Shown here: positions 1 through 6,622 of the stretch, piece by piece
Layout of the letters: the number at the start of each line of letters is the position of its first letter
Position numbering within the stretch: position 1 is the first letter of the stretch
From: JAAYRQ01 sp035647815
Lineage (GTDB): Bacteria > Bacillota > Syntrophomonadia > Syntrophomonadales > Syntrophomonadaceae
Length of the DNA: 11,778 nt
Assembly (NCBI GenBank): GCA_035647815.1
Contig: DASRMR010000060.1
Span: 1 to 11,778, forward strand
Direction of reading: 5' to 3'
Position numbers and translations under genes: made by a program
The notes under the pieces: generated by a model
Told to the model about the DNA's origin: nothing
Seen by the model: the letters and a program-made list of their open reading frames with translations, nothing else
Database searches by the model: none

Positions 1-24
1 GAAAAAGATATGGAGGAATTTAAT

Positions 25-246
25 TTGAAAAAAGAAAATTTAATGAAAAAAATAGACGGGTTAATTGATAGAAAGATTCTTAATACAGGCAAAATGGGAA
101 CAGAAGAAGTTACGATAACGTTGATCTTAACAGATGAAGAGAAAGAAATATTTTATGACATAAAAAAATATGAAAAGGAAAATTACTGGTGGGAGTTTAT
201 TGACGGAAACAATTTGAGAATAAGTTATGTAGAAGACATAGAGTAA
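25..246 (+). CDS. Small hypothetical protein, convergent to the phage late operon
   Basis: The protein is small (73 aa from the preferred start), acidic and lysine-rich, and I do not recognise its family. It has no signal peptide, membrane segment or metal-binding motif; the C-terminal half holds a YWWEF aromatic patch. The frame is also open from an ATG at 10, which would give 78 aa, but that ATG has no ribosome binding site in the few bases visible upstream. A TTG at 25-27 lies 7 bases after a GGAGGA (12-17), so the TTG start is preferred; the ATG at 43 is a weaker third choice. The gene is the only one on the plus strand and converges on the amidase across a shared terminator, so it is outside the late operon. 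It could be a lysogenically expressed cargo gene, a phage gene of another module, or a host gene beyond the prophage end. Its promoter would lie off the left edge. Confidence 0.6.
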   Translation: MKKENLMKKIDGLIDRKILNTGKMGTEEVTITLILTDEEKEIFYDIKKYEKENYWWEFIDGNNLRISYVEDIE

Positions 247-263
247 TTAATCTAATCAAAAAT

Positions 264-306
264 AAGGCGGATGCCTAGTCAACTGACTAAGTACCCGCCT
301 TTTTGA
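264..306. terminator. Bidirectional rho-independent terminator
   Basis: An outer stem pairs AAGGCGG (264-270) with CCGCCTT (295-301). An inner stem pairs TAGTC (276-280) with GACTA (285-289) around a four-base AACT loop. The two are separated by short unpaired bulges. A T-run follows on the plus strand (300-304), and an A-rich run on the other side (257-265) gives TTATTTTT when read on the minus strand. The element therefore fits termination of both the leftward late operon after the amidase and the rightward small gene that ends at 246. It fills the short gap between the two convergent genes. Confidence 0.85.
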
Positions 307-318
307 TATAAAGCTATT

Positions 319-1164
319 CTAGGCCTTTCTGCCCTCTGCAAGGGCCTTTCTTGTAGCCTTGCCAATTCCTTTTCCAGTATCTCGCATATGTCTTCCCCAT
401 CCCAACTGCTCCCAGTATACAAGTACAGCTATACGAGTTTTTGGTCCATATATGCCATCTTCTACAAGTCTAGGGTGCCAACTAGGCAAGACCTCGTTAA
501 GCTGTTTTTGAGCCCAACGGATGTCTTCCTTGCTTGATTCGGAAGTTATCTTATTAGATGGCATAGTGCCTTTTTTAAATAGTTTAAAGTAATCTGCTAT
601 AACTTTTGCTTGCGTCTTGGCCAACTGCTTTAAGTTTTCGTTTTTTAGTAGCCATTCTGTAGACCTTTTGTTGGTGTGGAAAGAGTTCTCTATGATAAAG
701 AAATAAGGACATCCCGCGTCATCTGCCCCTCTAAGCACACCATAGTATTCCCACTCGCCTTGTTCTGATTTTCTCGTGCTTGTCCTTGCTGGCTGTTTAG
801 TTTCCATGATGTCCGCTATAGCGTTGGCCAGTTTAAGTCCTAACTCATTAGCATTATTCTTATTTTTGTAACTACGATATACCACAACATAATCTACGCT
901 ATTATCTACTCTATTACCAACCGCATTACTATGGTTAGAAATAAATAGATCATACCCTTTTGCTTGCATGCCCCTATTATATAGAGTTAAGTCTTTCTTT
1001 TGTTCTTTTCTTGTTGTCTTAACGTGCACTCCTTCATAAGTCTTTAATTCTTCTTTTAGGTACTCGGTAAGCTTCCACATAGCTTCGCTTTCCCAGTATT
1101 TCTTATTGGCGGGGGACTGATTGTACTTAGCATAGTGGCCTGCGTCTAAACATATCTTAATCAT
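319..1164 (-). CDS. Endolysin: N-acetylmuramoyl-L-alanine amidase (Amidase_3) with C-terminal peptidoglycan-binding-like domain
   Basis: This is the phage lysin. It is expected to cut the bond between N-acetylmuramic acid and L-alanine in the host wall once the holin lets it out. Residues 1 to about 190 form a zinc amidase of the Amidase_3 family. Numbered from the upstream in-frame ATG at 1173, the likely zinc ligands are His13 (LDAGH), Glu28 or Glu30 (YWESE) and His81 (SNHSNA), with catalytic Glu162 (IIENSFH). A linker leads to a C-terminal segment of about 70 aa with the pattern of a peptidoglycan-binding domain (AQKQLNE, DGIYGPKTR, ATRKAL). Two starts are close together. AGAGG touches the ATG at 1173 directly but lies 9 bases before the ATG at 1164, so the 281-aa form is preferred; it also begins MIKICLDAGH, as is usual for the family. 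The start overlaps the end of the holin gene by 8 bases. There is no signal peptide, which fits holin-dependent release. Confidence 0.93.
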   Translation of the reverse strand: MIKICLDAGHYAKYNQSPANKKYWESEAMWKLTEYLKEELKTYEGVHVKTTRKEQKKDLTLYNRGMQAKGYDLFISNHSNAVGNRVDNSVDYVVVYRSYKNKNNANELGLKLANAIADIMETKQPARTSTRKSEQGEWEYYGVLRGADDAGCPYFFIIENSFHTNKRSTEWLLKNENLKQLAKTQAKVIADYFKLFKKGTMPSNKITSESSKEDIRWAQKQLNEVLPSWHPRLVEDGIYGPKTRIAVLVYWEQLGWGRHMRDTGKGIGKATRKALAEGRKA

Positions 1165-1624
1165 CTTTTTCATCCTCTTTTATTGTAGCTTTATCCTCAA
1201 CTTGTTTCTTTATGTTCTTCGCCAATGGCTCTAGAAATGGCGGTATATCTGTTCCTATGTCTTTCATATTTTCAATTATACTTACTATTTCGTTGAACAG
1301 TAGCCATATTGCAGTAGCACAGGCTATTAAAAATATAAGTGGCAGTTCAAGCCCTATTGTTTCTCCAGCAAAGATAATTAGCCAGTCTACAAAAGCGGCT
1401 ATAACTATAAGCAGCCACTGGCAAACTTTCTTTGCAATGCCTCTAAAGCTCTTATAACTTGTTATGGGTTCCTCTCTGTATTTACTAGCCACCAAGCCTG
1501 TAATATAGTCAATAATGTTGAAAACCACTAATATTATAACTGGCACTGCGAGTATCCCAATCCATCCTGCCATAACTGTAAAAAAAGCTATAAATGATAT
1601 TTTTACTTTGTTTGTTTTTTCCAT
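1157..1624 (-). CDS. Phage holin (toxin secretion/phage lysis holin family, Phage_holin_4-like)
   Basis: This is a small membrane protein (155 aa) expected to form pores in the host membrane and release the amidase encoded next to it. Hydrophobic stretches at about 10-47 (probably one or two helices), 67-87 and 92-113 are consistent with three or more membrane segments. The segment after the first hydrophobic stretch has the family pattern D39-Y-x-T-G43, followed by a basic, Ser-containing loop (ITSYKSFRGIAKK). The last 35 residues are highly charged, as is usual for holin tails. The start ATG follows AAGGTAGGTAA. The stop overlaps the amidase start in ATGATTAA, so translation of the two is probably coupled. 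A terminator-like hairpin lies just upstream, between the hub gene and this gene. Related proteins of this family are also used for toxin release in clostridia, but no toxin gene is present here. Confidence 0.9.
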   Translation of the reverse strand: MEKTNKVKISFIAFFTVMAGWIGILAVPVIILVVFNIIDYITGLVASKYREEPITSYKSFRGIAKKVCQWLLIVIAAFVDWLIIFAGETIGLELPLIFLIACATAIWLLFNEIVSIIENMKDIGTDIPPFLEPLAKNIKKQVEDKATIKEDEKDD

Positions 1625-1648
1625 TTACCTACCTTCTTTCTTTGTATT

Positions 1649-1669
1649 AAAAAAGGGCCCTAAAGCCCT
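1649..1669 (-). terminator. Terminator-like hairpin between tail genes and lysis cassette
   Basis: On the transcribed strand AGGGC (1669-1665) pairs with GCCCT (1658-1654) around the six-base loop TTTAGG, and T residues run on from 1654 to 1649. The loop contains the TAG stop of the upstream hub gene. The stem is short (5 bp, 4 of them G-C), so this is more likely a leaky terminator or attenuator than a complete stop. The holin start is only 25 bases further on and no separate promoter is obvious in that gap. Confidence 0.55.
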
Positions 1670-3036
1670 GGGTCTGTATATCCTATACTTCCGCCTTCTC
1701 TTTCTTTTGTTATCTCTCCAATAAAGTCACTTAATCTTCCCTTGCCCAGCACCCCACCGCTGTCTACAGTGAATGTTGTACTAAAGCCCATTTTACCAAA
1801 TATGTGAGTTATCTCTGTTATTAATCCTAGATTTTCTTCTCCATCTTCGTCTATTATAATTGCTTGATCTCCGCACTGAATGTGTGGGCGAATTGGTCCA
1901 GTAAAGCTTTCTACCTTACCCACCTTTTCCATTCGATTGGCTAACTCATCAGCATACGTTTCCATGTCGGCTTTAGATGTCCCATCCACTGCCTTTACAT
2001 ATAAAGTTCTATTGGACTGCAAATTCCAGCCCTCGTAACTTGTTACCTCTCTGTATACTGTCGTATCGAAATTCTTATCATGGACACATATCCTTCTATA
2101 GCTTTCTGCATCATCACGGGTAATCCCCCTGCTAAAGATGTCTTTGTTACGATAAAATTTATATATGTCTGGTCTGTCAAAGGCCCAAAAGTCTGGACTT
2201 CCGACTACTATAGTTCCGTCTGCTAGTTCTTTTACCTGCCATCCAACCATTACTTTTAACATATCCTCTAAAGCTGCTAAACAAGTCGTGCTGGGCTTAA
2301 ATTGAAACCATCTTCTTTCGTCTGCGTCCTCGACTAGGTAATCATCATCTGTTAGGTTTGCACGTTTAAATAGATCGCTTATGTGATAAGAAACATAATA
2401 ATAACCAAACCCTGGTCTTTCATCTAGCGTTTGGTCTTTTAACACTTTCCCTATTTTATTTCTGCCATCTACTCTGGCCGTCTCGCTTAAAGTGGTAAAG
2501 CTACCCCTATCTGTATAAAACACCCCCATGTCAAAATCCGGCTCTAGCAAATCTCCTGCTCCAAATTTAAATACTATTTTGCTTCCTGGGGCAACTAATG
2601 TATTCTTTTCGTTTATAACAATTTCCCCAGGTCGCTCTGGGTTTTCTATGTCGGGGTTTTCTAATGTTAGTTTAAAGCTAGATATAGGATTGTTTATACT
2701 GTGCCTTATACTTCCTTCATTTAAATATCGGTCCATTTCAAAAGCAAACTCATAAATTATTAGTTTGTGAGTATTTCCTGTTTTATAGTTCCCGACTATT
2801 CCAAACCCAGATAAAACTTTCATTTCTAATAAGCTCATGCCTGTATCAGGGGAAACCTCTGCACTATCTTGCAGGTTCATGTTCTCCCATTCCCCATTAT
2901 CTATCTTGTTTGATGGGGTGCCATATAGTTCTCCACCATCTAAGTAAAATATTTGTGCTTGGGTGTTACTAAAGTGGATTAAATCGGGATAACTTCCTAT
3001 TCCTCCGTCTAGTGTTATTTCAAAGTCTAGTTTCAC
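1660..3036 (-). CDS. Baseplate hub-like / tail tip protein
   Basis: The 458-aa protein is probably a tail-tip hub component, at the point where the tail tube meets the cell. The assignment rests mainly on its C-terminal third: a stretch rich in tyrosine and charged residues is followed by a late segment (about 385-430) with GPIRPHIQCGDQAIIIDEDG, GLITEITHIFGKMGFSTTF and TVDSGG. This matches the beta-rich end common in phage hub proteins of the gp27/gpD/XkdQ type (L-x-x-G-D-x-I ... I-x-x-I-x-H-x-x-x ... T). The N-terminal part is beta-rich with no clear motif. No lysozyme or peptidase domain is visible. The start is GTG at 3036, 7 bases after a perfect AGGAGG. The gene is the last in the tail block, downstream of two fibre-like genes, which is unusual because hub genes normally sit close behind the tape measure gene. 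Hub identity is an inference; a general tail protein is the safe alternative. Confidence 0.65.
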   Translation of the reverse strand: MKLDFEITLDGGIGSYPDLIHFSNTQAQIFYLDGGELYGTPSNKIDNGEWENMNLQDSAEVSPDTGMSLLEMKVLSGFGIVGNYKTGNTHKLIIYEFAFEMDRYLNEGSIRHSINNPISSFKLTLENPDIENPERPGEIVINEKNTLVAPGSKIVFKFGAGDLLEPDFDMGVFYTDRGSFTTLSETARVDGRNKIGKVLKDQTLDERPGFGYYYVSYHISDLFKRANLTDDDYLVEDADERRWFQFKPSTTCLAALEDMLKVMVGWQVKELADGTIVVGSPDFWAFDRPDIYKFYRNKDIFSRGITRDDAESYRRICVHDKNFDTTVYREVTSYEGWNLQSNRTLYVKAVDGTSKADMETYADELANRMEKVGKVESFTGPIRPHIQCGDQAIIIDEDGEENLGLITEITHIFGKMGFSTTFTVDSGGVLGKGRLSDFIGEITKEREGGSIGYTDPGL

Positions 3037-3047
3037 ACTATCACCTC

Positions 3048-4481
3048 CTACCAGTGCAAGTCTAGGCTAAGGTCTATAACGTAATCCTCTGTCTTTGGAA
3101 TGTACGGTACGGTGTAAGATACCGTAATTGGTGCTCCTTCTGGTGGTGGAGTGGTGAAGGTTATTGTAGGTTCTGCGTAGTTTTTATTTACTAATCTAAT
3201 ATAATCTATCCTCATAGTGCTAGAAGTACTTAAGTAAAACCTTAAATACTTATAGTTTGTTGTAAACTCATAAAAGTTAACCCCGTCCATGCGTGGGTTT
3301 GAATGTATTTTCGAGTATACCTCCCCATCTTGCGACCCATAAATATCAGTGGCTGGGTAATAGGATAGATACCGCTTAGTAAAGTATTCAACTTTATAGT
3401 TTGTTAAATCTATTCCTTCTTCTACTTCAAAGCTCACTGTGGAAGTTATAGACGTAGAACCATCAAAACTAATATTAATAAAAGGGTCAGGGAACCTATT
3501 AAAAACAATAGTCTCTTTTTTAGCTATTTTAAATACAGGAAAATGTTGTTTGTAGTTTTTTCCTGCAGTATTTGCTAGTGTATAGCCTGTTGTAGACAAG
3601 CTATCTATCTTTGCAGTTAAGCCTGTAAAGTCGTACCTACCTATATCGAAATCTTTTGTAACCCCGTCGCCTGTTCCAATATTAACGTCTTGTAAAGTAT
3701 GTCCTGCCCAGCTTTGAGCGTTCTCTAAATCAATTCTATACACATTATCAAGACATATCTCTCCTATATCATAATTCCCCTCATTCACATCAATTCTAGT
3801 TGAATACGTATTTTTTCTGTTTGCACTATCACTTGAGCGTGATAACGATAACGAACTTCTTCTATAATTTATATGATTTTTGCATAGACTAGAGCCACCT
3901 TCATCACCTAGCCACAATGAAGGCGTAAAAGTAGCACCATCAATTACATAGTCAATTAACTTATTTCCTGTAGCTACTCTATTAAACTTTCCATCTGAGT
4001 TAGGATTTTCAATTAACTCAAAATAGATAGTTGCATATATGGTTACAACATCTATATCAGTTTTTGTAATAGATAGTGGATTGCCTTCTGCATCTTTAAT
4101 GAGTGCATGAGTATTTATGGCATTTGTACTTTCAGATATACCCACTTCAGTAAAAGTTTTTCCATTTTGTTCAGTAGTTCCAAACTCTATTTTCTTTGTA
4201 ACACTACTTATAGGATAATCCTTTATTTTCTCGTCATCTACCGCTGTCTTATGAGTAACAGGATTAAATAAGGTTGTTCTGTCAGGGCTTAGCGTTCCCG
4301 TCCCTCCTCCCACATGGATATAAGTAAAAAAAGGATTAAAGTTCATTAGCCTTGTGTACATTCTATCCAAGACAATGTTTTCTGCAAAACCCTCCTGCTT
4401 TATTTCTTTTGTTACTACATTTCTTACTTCGATTTTAAATTTATTATGGATATTTGTTTTTAATTCTGTGTTGAGTTTCAA
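3048..4481 (-). CDS. Baseplate / tail fibre-like structural protein
   Basis: The 477-aa protein is probably an external tail-tip or baseplate component. Near the N-terminus it has the segment HVGGGTGTLSPDRTTLF (56-72), a pattern I associate with phage baseplate and fibre proteins of Firmicutes phages. Residues 439-477 carry a TFTTPPPEGAPITVSYTVPY tail that recurs at the C-termini of such proteins. Residues about 340-435 are beta-rich, with a late aromatic YLRFYLS segment, and could form a carbohydrate-binding jelly-roll; that part is speculative. A serine-rich patch lies near residues 205-220 (SSLSLSRSSDS). The start is a TTG at 4481, 7 bases after AAGGAGG, and the upstream gene's stop codon lies within that ribosome-binding region. 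An in-frame ATG with equally good support is not seen. The gene lies between the 590-aa tail protein and the hub-like protein, which suggests all three act in one tip complex. Confidence 0.7.
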   Translation of the reverse strand: MKLNTELKTNIHNKFKIEVRNVVTKEIKQEGFAENIVLDRMYTRLMNFNPFFTYIHVGGGTGTLSPDRTTLFNPVTHKTAVDDEKIKDYPISSVTKKIEFGTTEQNGKTFTEVGISESTNAINTHALIKDAEGNPLSITKTDIDVVTIYATIYFELIENPNSDGKFNRVATGNKLIDYVIDGATFTPSLWLGDEGGSSLCKNHINYRRSSLSLSRSSDSANRKNTYSTRIDVNEGNYDIGEICLDNVYRIDLENAQSWAGHTLQDVNIGTGDGVTKDFDIGRYDFTGLTAKIDSLSTTGYTLANTAGKNYKQHFPVFKIAKKETIVFNRFPDPFINISFDGSTSITSTVSFEVEEGIDLTNYKVEYFTKRYLSYYPATDIYGSQDGEVYSKIHSNPRMDGVNFYEFTTNYKYLRFYLSTSSTMRIDYIRLVNKNYAEPTITFTTPPPEGAPITVSYTVPYIPKTEDYVIDLSLDLHW

Positions 4482-4493
4482 CTTTTTACCTCC

Positions 4494-6266
4494 TTACGGG
4501 TTTATTATTCCTGCTTCTTTAAAATCAATAACTGACTGTCCAGGCATTGCTGAAATACAATCTTTATTGTCAAACAAGCTTGTATATACTATAGATTTAA
4601 ACTCTATGGTATTGGATCCTGGTGTTGCACTTAATGACTCTGCATGACCTGGATTTGGCCTTGCTTCTAAATTGGTAGGAGTAAATGAGTATGTGAAGCT
4701 TTCTACTGCCCCACCGTCCCCCGCAAGCACTCCTAGCTCTTGATTATACGTTATTGTTATATCATTTATTGCATTGTTAAACTCGTTTGGTGTTTTTATT
4801 GTTATTAAAATAGTATCAACTGTTGTGTGTGGTTCTACTTTCTCAACCTCATATTCGGTATCAACTATAGACCCATTATCAGTTGGCCCGTTTACATATA
4901 AGTATTCTTGGCCAGTTACAGTAAAAGCTGGTTCGTTGCCCTCAATCCCATTTATTAAAGGTTCACTAAACTGGATTCCTATTTGTTTGCCCTGCGTGTC
5001 TACACTCCATACATTTAATACAATAGGTGGATTATACACATACACTAAACCTTCTGGTGTAAATGCTGTTTTCATGCTTCCAAAAGCATACCCAGCTTCG
5101 TTGACTGATGTTTGCCTTGTAAATGTTAACTTCAAATCCCCTTGTGCATTGTTAAAATTAACAAAGGTTATAATAAATTCTGTGTCGGATATCACCTCTA
5201 TATCTATCGGATTATAAGTCGCCACTGAACTTGATAGGCGAAATTCACTTTCTGACACATCAAACATGCAATGCTTTGTGGTCACTAGCACCTTTCTACC
5301 ATAGTCGCCATCGCCATTGTCTACATTTATTGCTGTCATTTCATTATAGCTACTTCCATACAAGCAATTAAAACTTGAAGCCCCTGGGCTTGACCTAATC
5401 TTTTCTGTGTTAAATGTCTTCCAATATTTTATTGGGATGAATGTAATGTTATTAGAGCCAGGCCTTGCACTAATATAGTCTGGCCTAATCCCCATACCTG
5501 CCCATGCTCTAGAGGCAATGTAAATATTTATTTTCCCTGTACTATCTTCGATGATAAACCCTACTCTGTAATCGTTAGTGATAAACAAGTTTAGATTTAT
5601 CGCTGCTCCTGTAAACTGTGCAACTTCTTTTTCGTTTTCCCATATTCTCTTTCCATCTTCTTGCATGCAGTAATTCCTATAATAGACTTTTCCATCTGCC
5701 TTAATATAGGCGGCGATTACTCCCTGGTCTTGGGTTAGGATGTTTCGATTAACCCATCCACGAATTGCCTTTACTTTACTTACTCCTGTGGTTATCTCTA
5801 CTTTGGTATCTTCTTCATCCCAATACTGAGCATATAATATGCCTCCATTAACCCAAAACAACCAGGGTTTTTCTGAAGTGTTCATCTGCCACTTGTCTCG
5901 ATATAATTCCCAATATCCATCAAAGGCTATTGCAACTGCCGAGCCACTTCCAAGACTAAACTGGTCTTTCCATTTATCTTCTTCATAGGATGGATAATCT
6001 CTTGTTGCAGTCTTTACTTCTCCATTGTCCACGTAGATATTAAATAGCTTATCGGGTCTACCATATGGTCTTTGTCTTCTTGCAGCTACACTTAAGTCAC
6101 CTAGACCTTCTTTTGTCCTTATTGTCTCTATGGTCCAATATGTGCTATCCATAACTGTTGTTTTGGCCCTAGATACCTGTATGCTCATCTTAGGGTTTGC
6201 ACCATTGTATATAGTTTGATTTTGTTCTTGTATTTTTTTAAGTAAGGGAGGATCTATTCTTCTCAT
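4494..6266 (-). CDS. Large tail-tip protein with beta-rich repeats and Ig-like/SwmB-like region; candidate receptor-binding protein
   Basis: This 590-aa tail protein is the largest of the tip genes. Residues about 1-100 form an N-terminal attachment-like region. Residues about 105-255 contain short repeating strands with aromatic and Gly-x-x-Tyr patterns (GGILYAQYWD, DGKVYYRNY, TGKINIYIASRAW), compatible with a beta-propeller. Residues about 415-530 resemble a bacterial Ig-like/SwmB-type beta domain (GIQFSEPL ... ITITYNQELGVLAGDGG ... FTYSFTP). A module with two SAxPGxxxIxF-type motifs about 25 residues apart occurs at 266-302 and again at 545-582, ending the protein. The ATG start follows GGAGGAGATAAC and overlaps the preceding gene's stop in ATGA, so translation is coupled. 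Role in host recognition is inferred from domain style and position between the tape measure and lysis genes; there is no recognised enzymatic motif. Confidence 0.65.
   Translation of the reverse strand: MRRIDPPLLKKIQEQNQTIYNGANPKMSIQVSRAKTTVMDSTYWTIETIRTKEGLGDLSVAARRQRPYGRPDKLFNIYVDNGEVKTATRDYPSYEEDKWKDQFSLGSGSAVAIAFDGYWELYRDKWQMNTSEKPWLFWVNGGILYAQYWDEEDTKVEITTGVSKVKAIRGWVNRNILTQDQGVIAAYIKADGKVYYRNYCMQEDGKRIWENEKEVAQFTGAAINLNLFITNDYRVGFIIEDSTGKINIYIASRAWAGMGIRPDYISARPGSNNITFIPIKYWKTFNTEKIRSSPGASSFNCLYGSSYNEMTAINVDNGDGDYGRKVLVTTKHCMFDVSESEFRLSSSVATYNPIDIEVISDTEFIITFVNFNNAQGDLKLTFTRQTSVNEAGYAFGSMKTAFTPEGLVYVYNPPIVLNVWSVDTQGKQIGIQFSEPLINGIEGNEPAFTVTGQEYLYVNGPTDNGSIVDTEYEVEKVEPHTTVDTILITIKTPNEFNNAINDITITYNQELGVLAGDGGAVESFTYSFTPTNLEARPNPGHAESLSATPGSNTIEFKSIVYTSLFDNKDCISAMPGQSVIDFKEAGIINP
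4521..4634 (-). repeat. Second copy of duplicated PG-motif module in the 590-aa tail protein
   Basis: This stretch encodes residues 545-582: SATPGSNTIEF, then 26 residues after the first PG, SAMPGQSVIDF. It matches the module at 5361-5471 in motif, spacing and the intervening aromatic/FN(D)xxK positions. The copy lies at the extreme C-terminus of the protein. Confidence 0.7.
5361..5471 (-). repeat. First copy of duplicated PG-motif module in the 590-aa tail protein
   Basis: This stretch encodes residues 266-302: SARPGSNNITF, then 25 residues after the first PG, SSPGASSFN. The corresponding copy is at 4521-4634. The similarity is visible in protein and partly in DNA around the Ala-x-Pro-Gly codons. 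Confidence 0.7.
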
Positions 6267-6622
6267 GTTATCTCCTCCAGTATTACAAGCTCTACTTCAC
6301 CAATGTACTTTGTTGTTTTGCCTTGATACATTCCTTTCATGGTCCAAATTATAGGTTTTCGGATTAGTCCCCTATATTTCCTTGTTTCTGCGACCAAATA
6401 TATTTCTTCACCTATATTTTGCATTTCGTTTATTTTTTCAGCATTTTCTTTTGTTGACAAAACCTCAACTTTAAAAATTTTAAGTGGCTCTCCGATTGTT
6501 TGTATATGTAAAGAGCCGTCTAATAACTTATTTTCTATTTGATTTGTTTCGTAAATTGGCAGGCTAATATTAGTACACATTATTGTAAGTGTGTGCCCGA
6601 CTTTTGATTCTAATCTATCCAT
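6263..6622 (-). CDS. Small tail protein of unknown family, in the distal-tail (Dit) position
   Basis: The 119-aa protein directly follows the tape measure gene, where siphoviruses usually encode the distal tail protein that joins tube and tip. It has no motif that lets me name a family. It is made of alternating charged and hydrophobic stretches that look beta-rich (LTIMCTNISLPIY, LKIFKVEVLS, EEIYLVAETRKYRGLI, YIGEVELVILEE), which suits a tube- or hub-like beta fold. It is shorter than typical Dit proteins (usually about 200 aa or more), so it may be a reduced version or a different adaptor. The start ATG overlaps the tape measure stop by one base (TAATG), and its own stop overlaps the next start in ATGA. 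An AAGGAGG lies about 14 bases and an AGGTG about 8 bases upstream, so initiation may depend partly on coupling. Confidence 0.6.
   Translation of the reverse strand: MDRLESKVGHTLTIMCTNISLPIYETNQIENKLLDGSLHIQTIGEPLKIFKVEVLSTKENAEKINEMQNIGEEIYLVAETRKYRGLIRKPIIWTMKGMYQGKTTKYIGEVELVILEEIT

Noticed and set aside
264..306. Nested palindrome after the amidase considered as an attachment site or operator
   Set aside because: The T-runs on both sides and the place between two convergent stops explain it fully as a bidirectional terminator; no integrase or tRNA end is nearby.
3790..3900. Serine/arginine-rich patch in the 477-aa protein considered as a variable region of a diversity-generating element
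   Set aside because: No reverse transcriptase gene and no template-like second copy are present in the window.
4774..5217. 147-aa plus-strand open frame opposite the 590-aa tail protein gene
   Set aside because: No ribosome binding site, no family pattern, and fully contained in a coding region with clear domains on the other strand.
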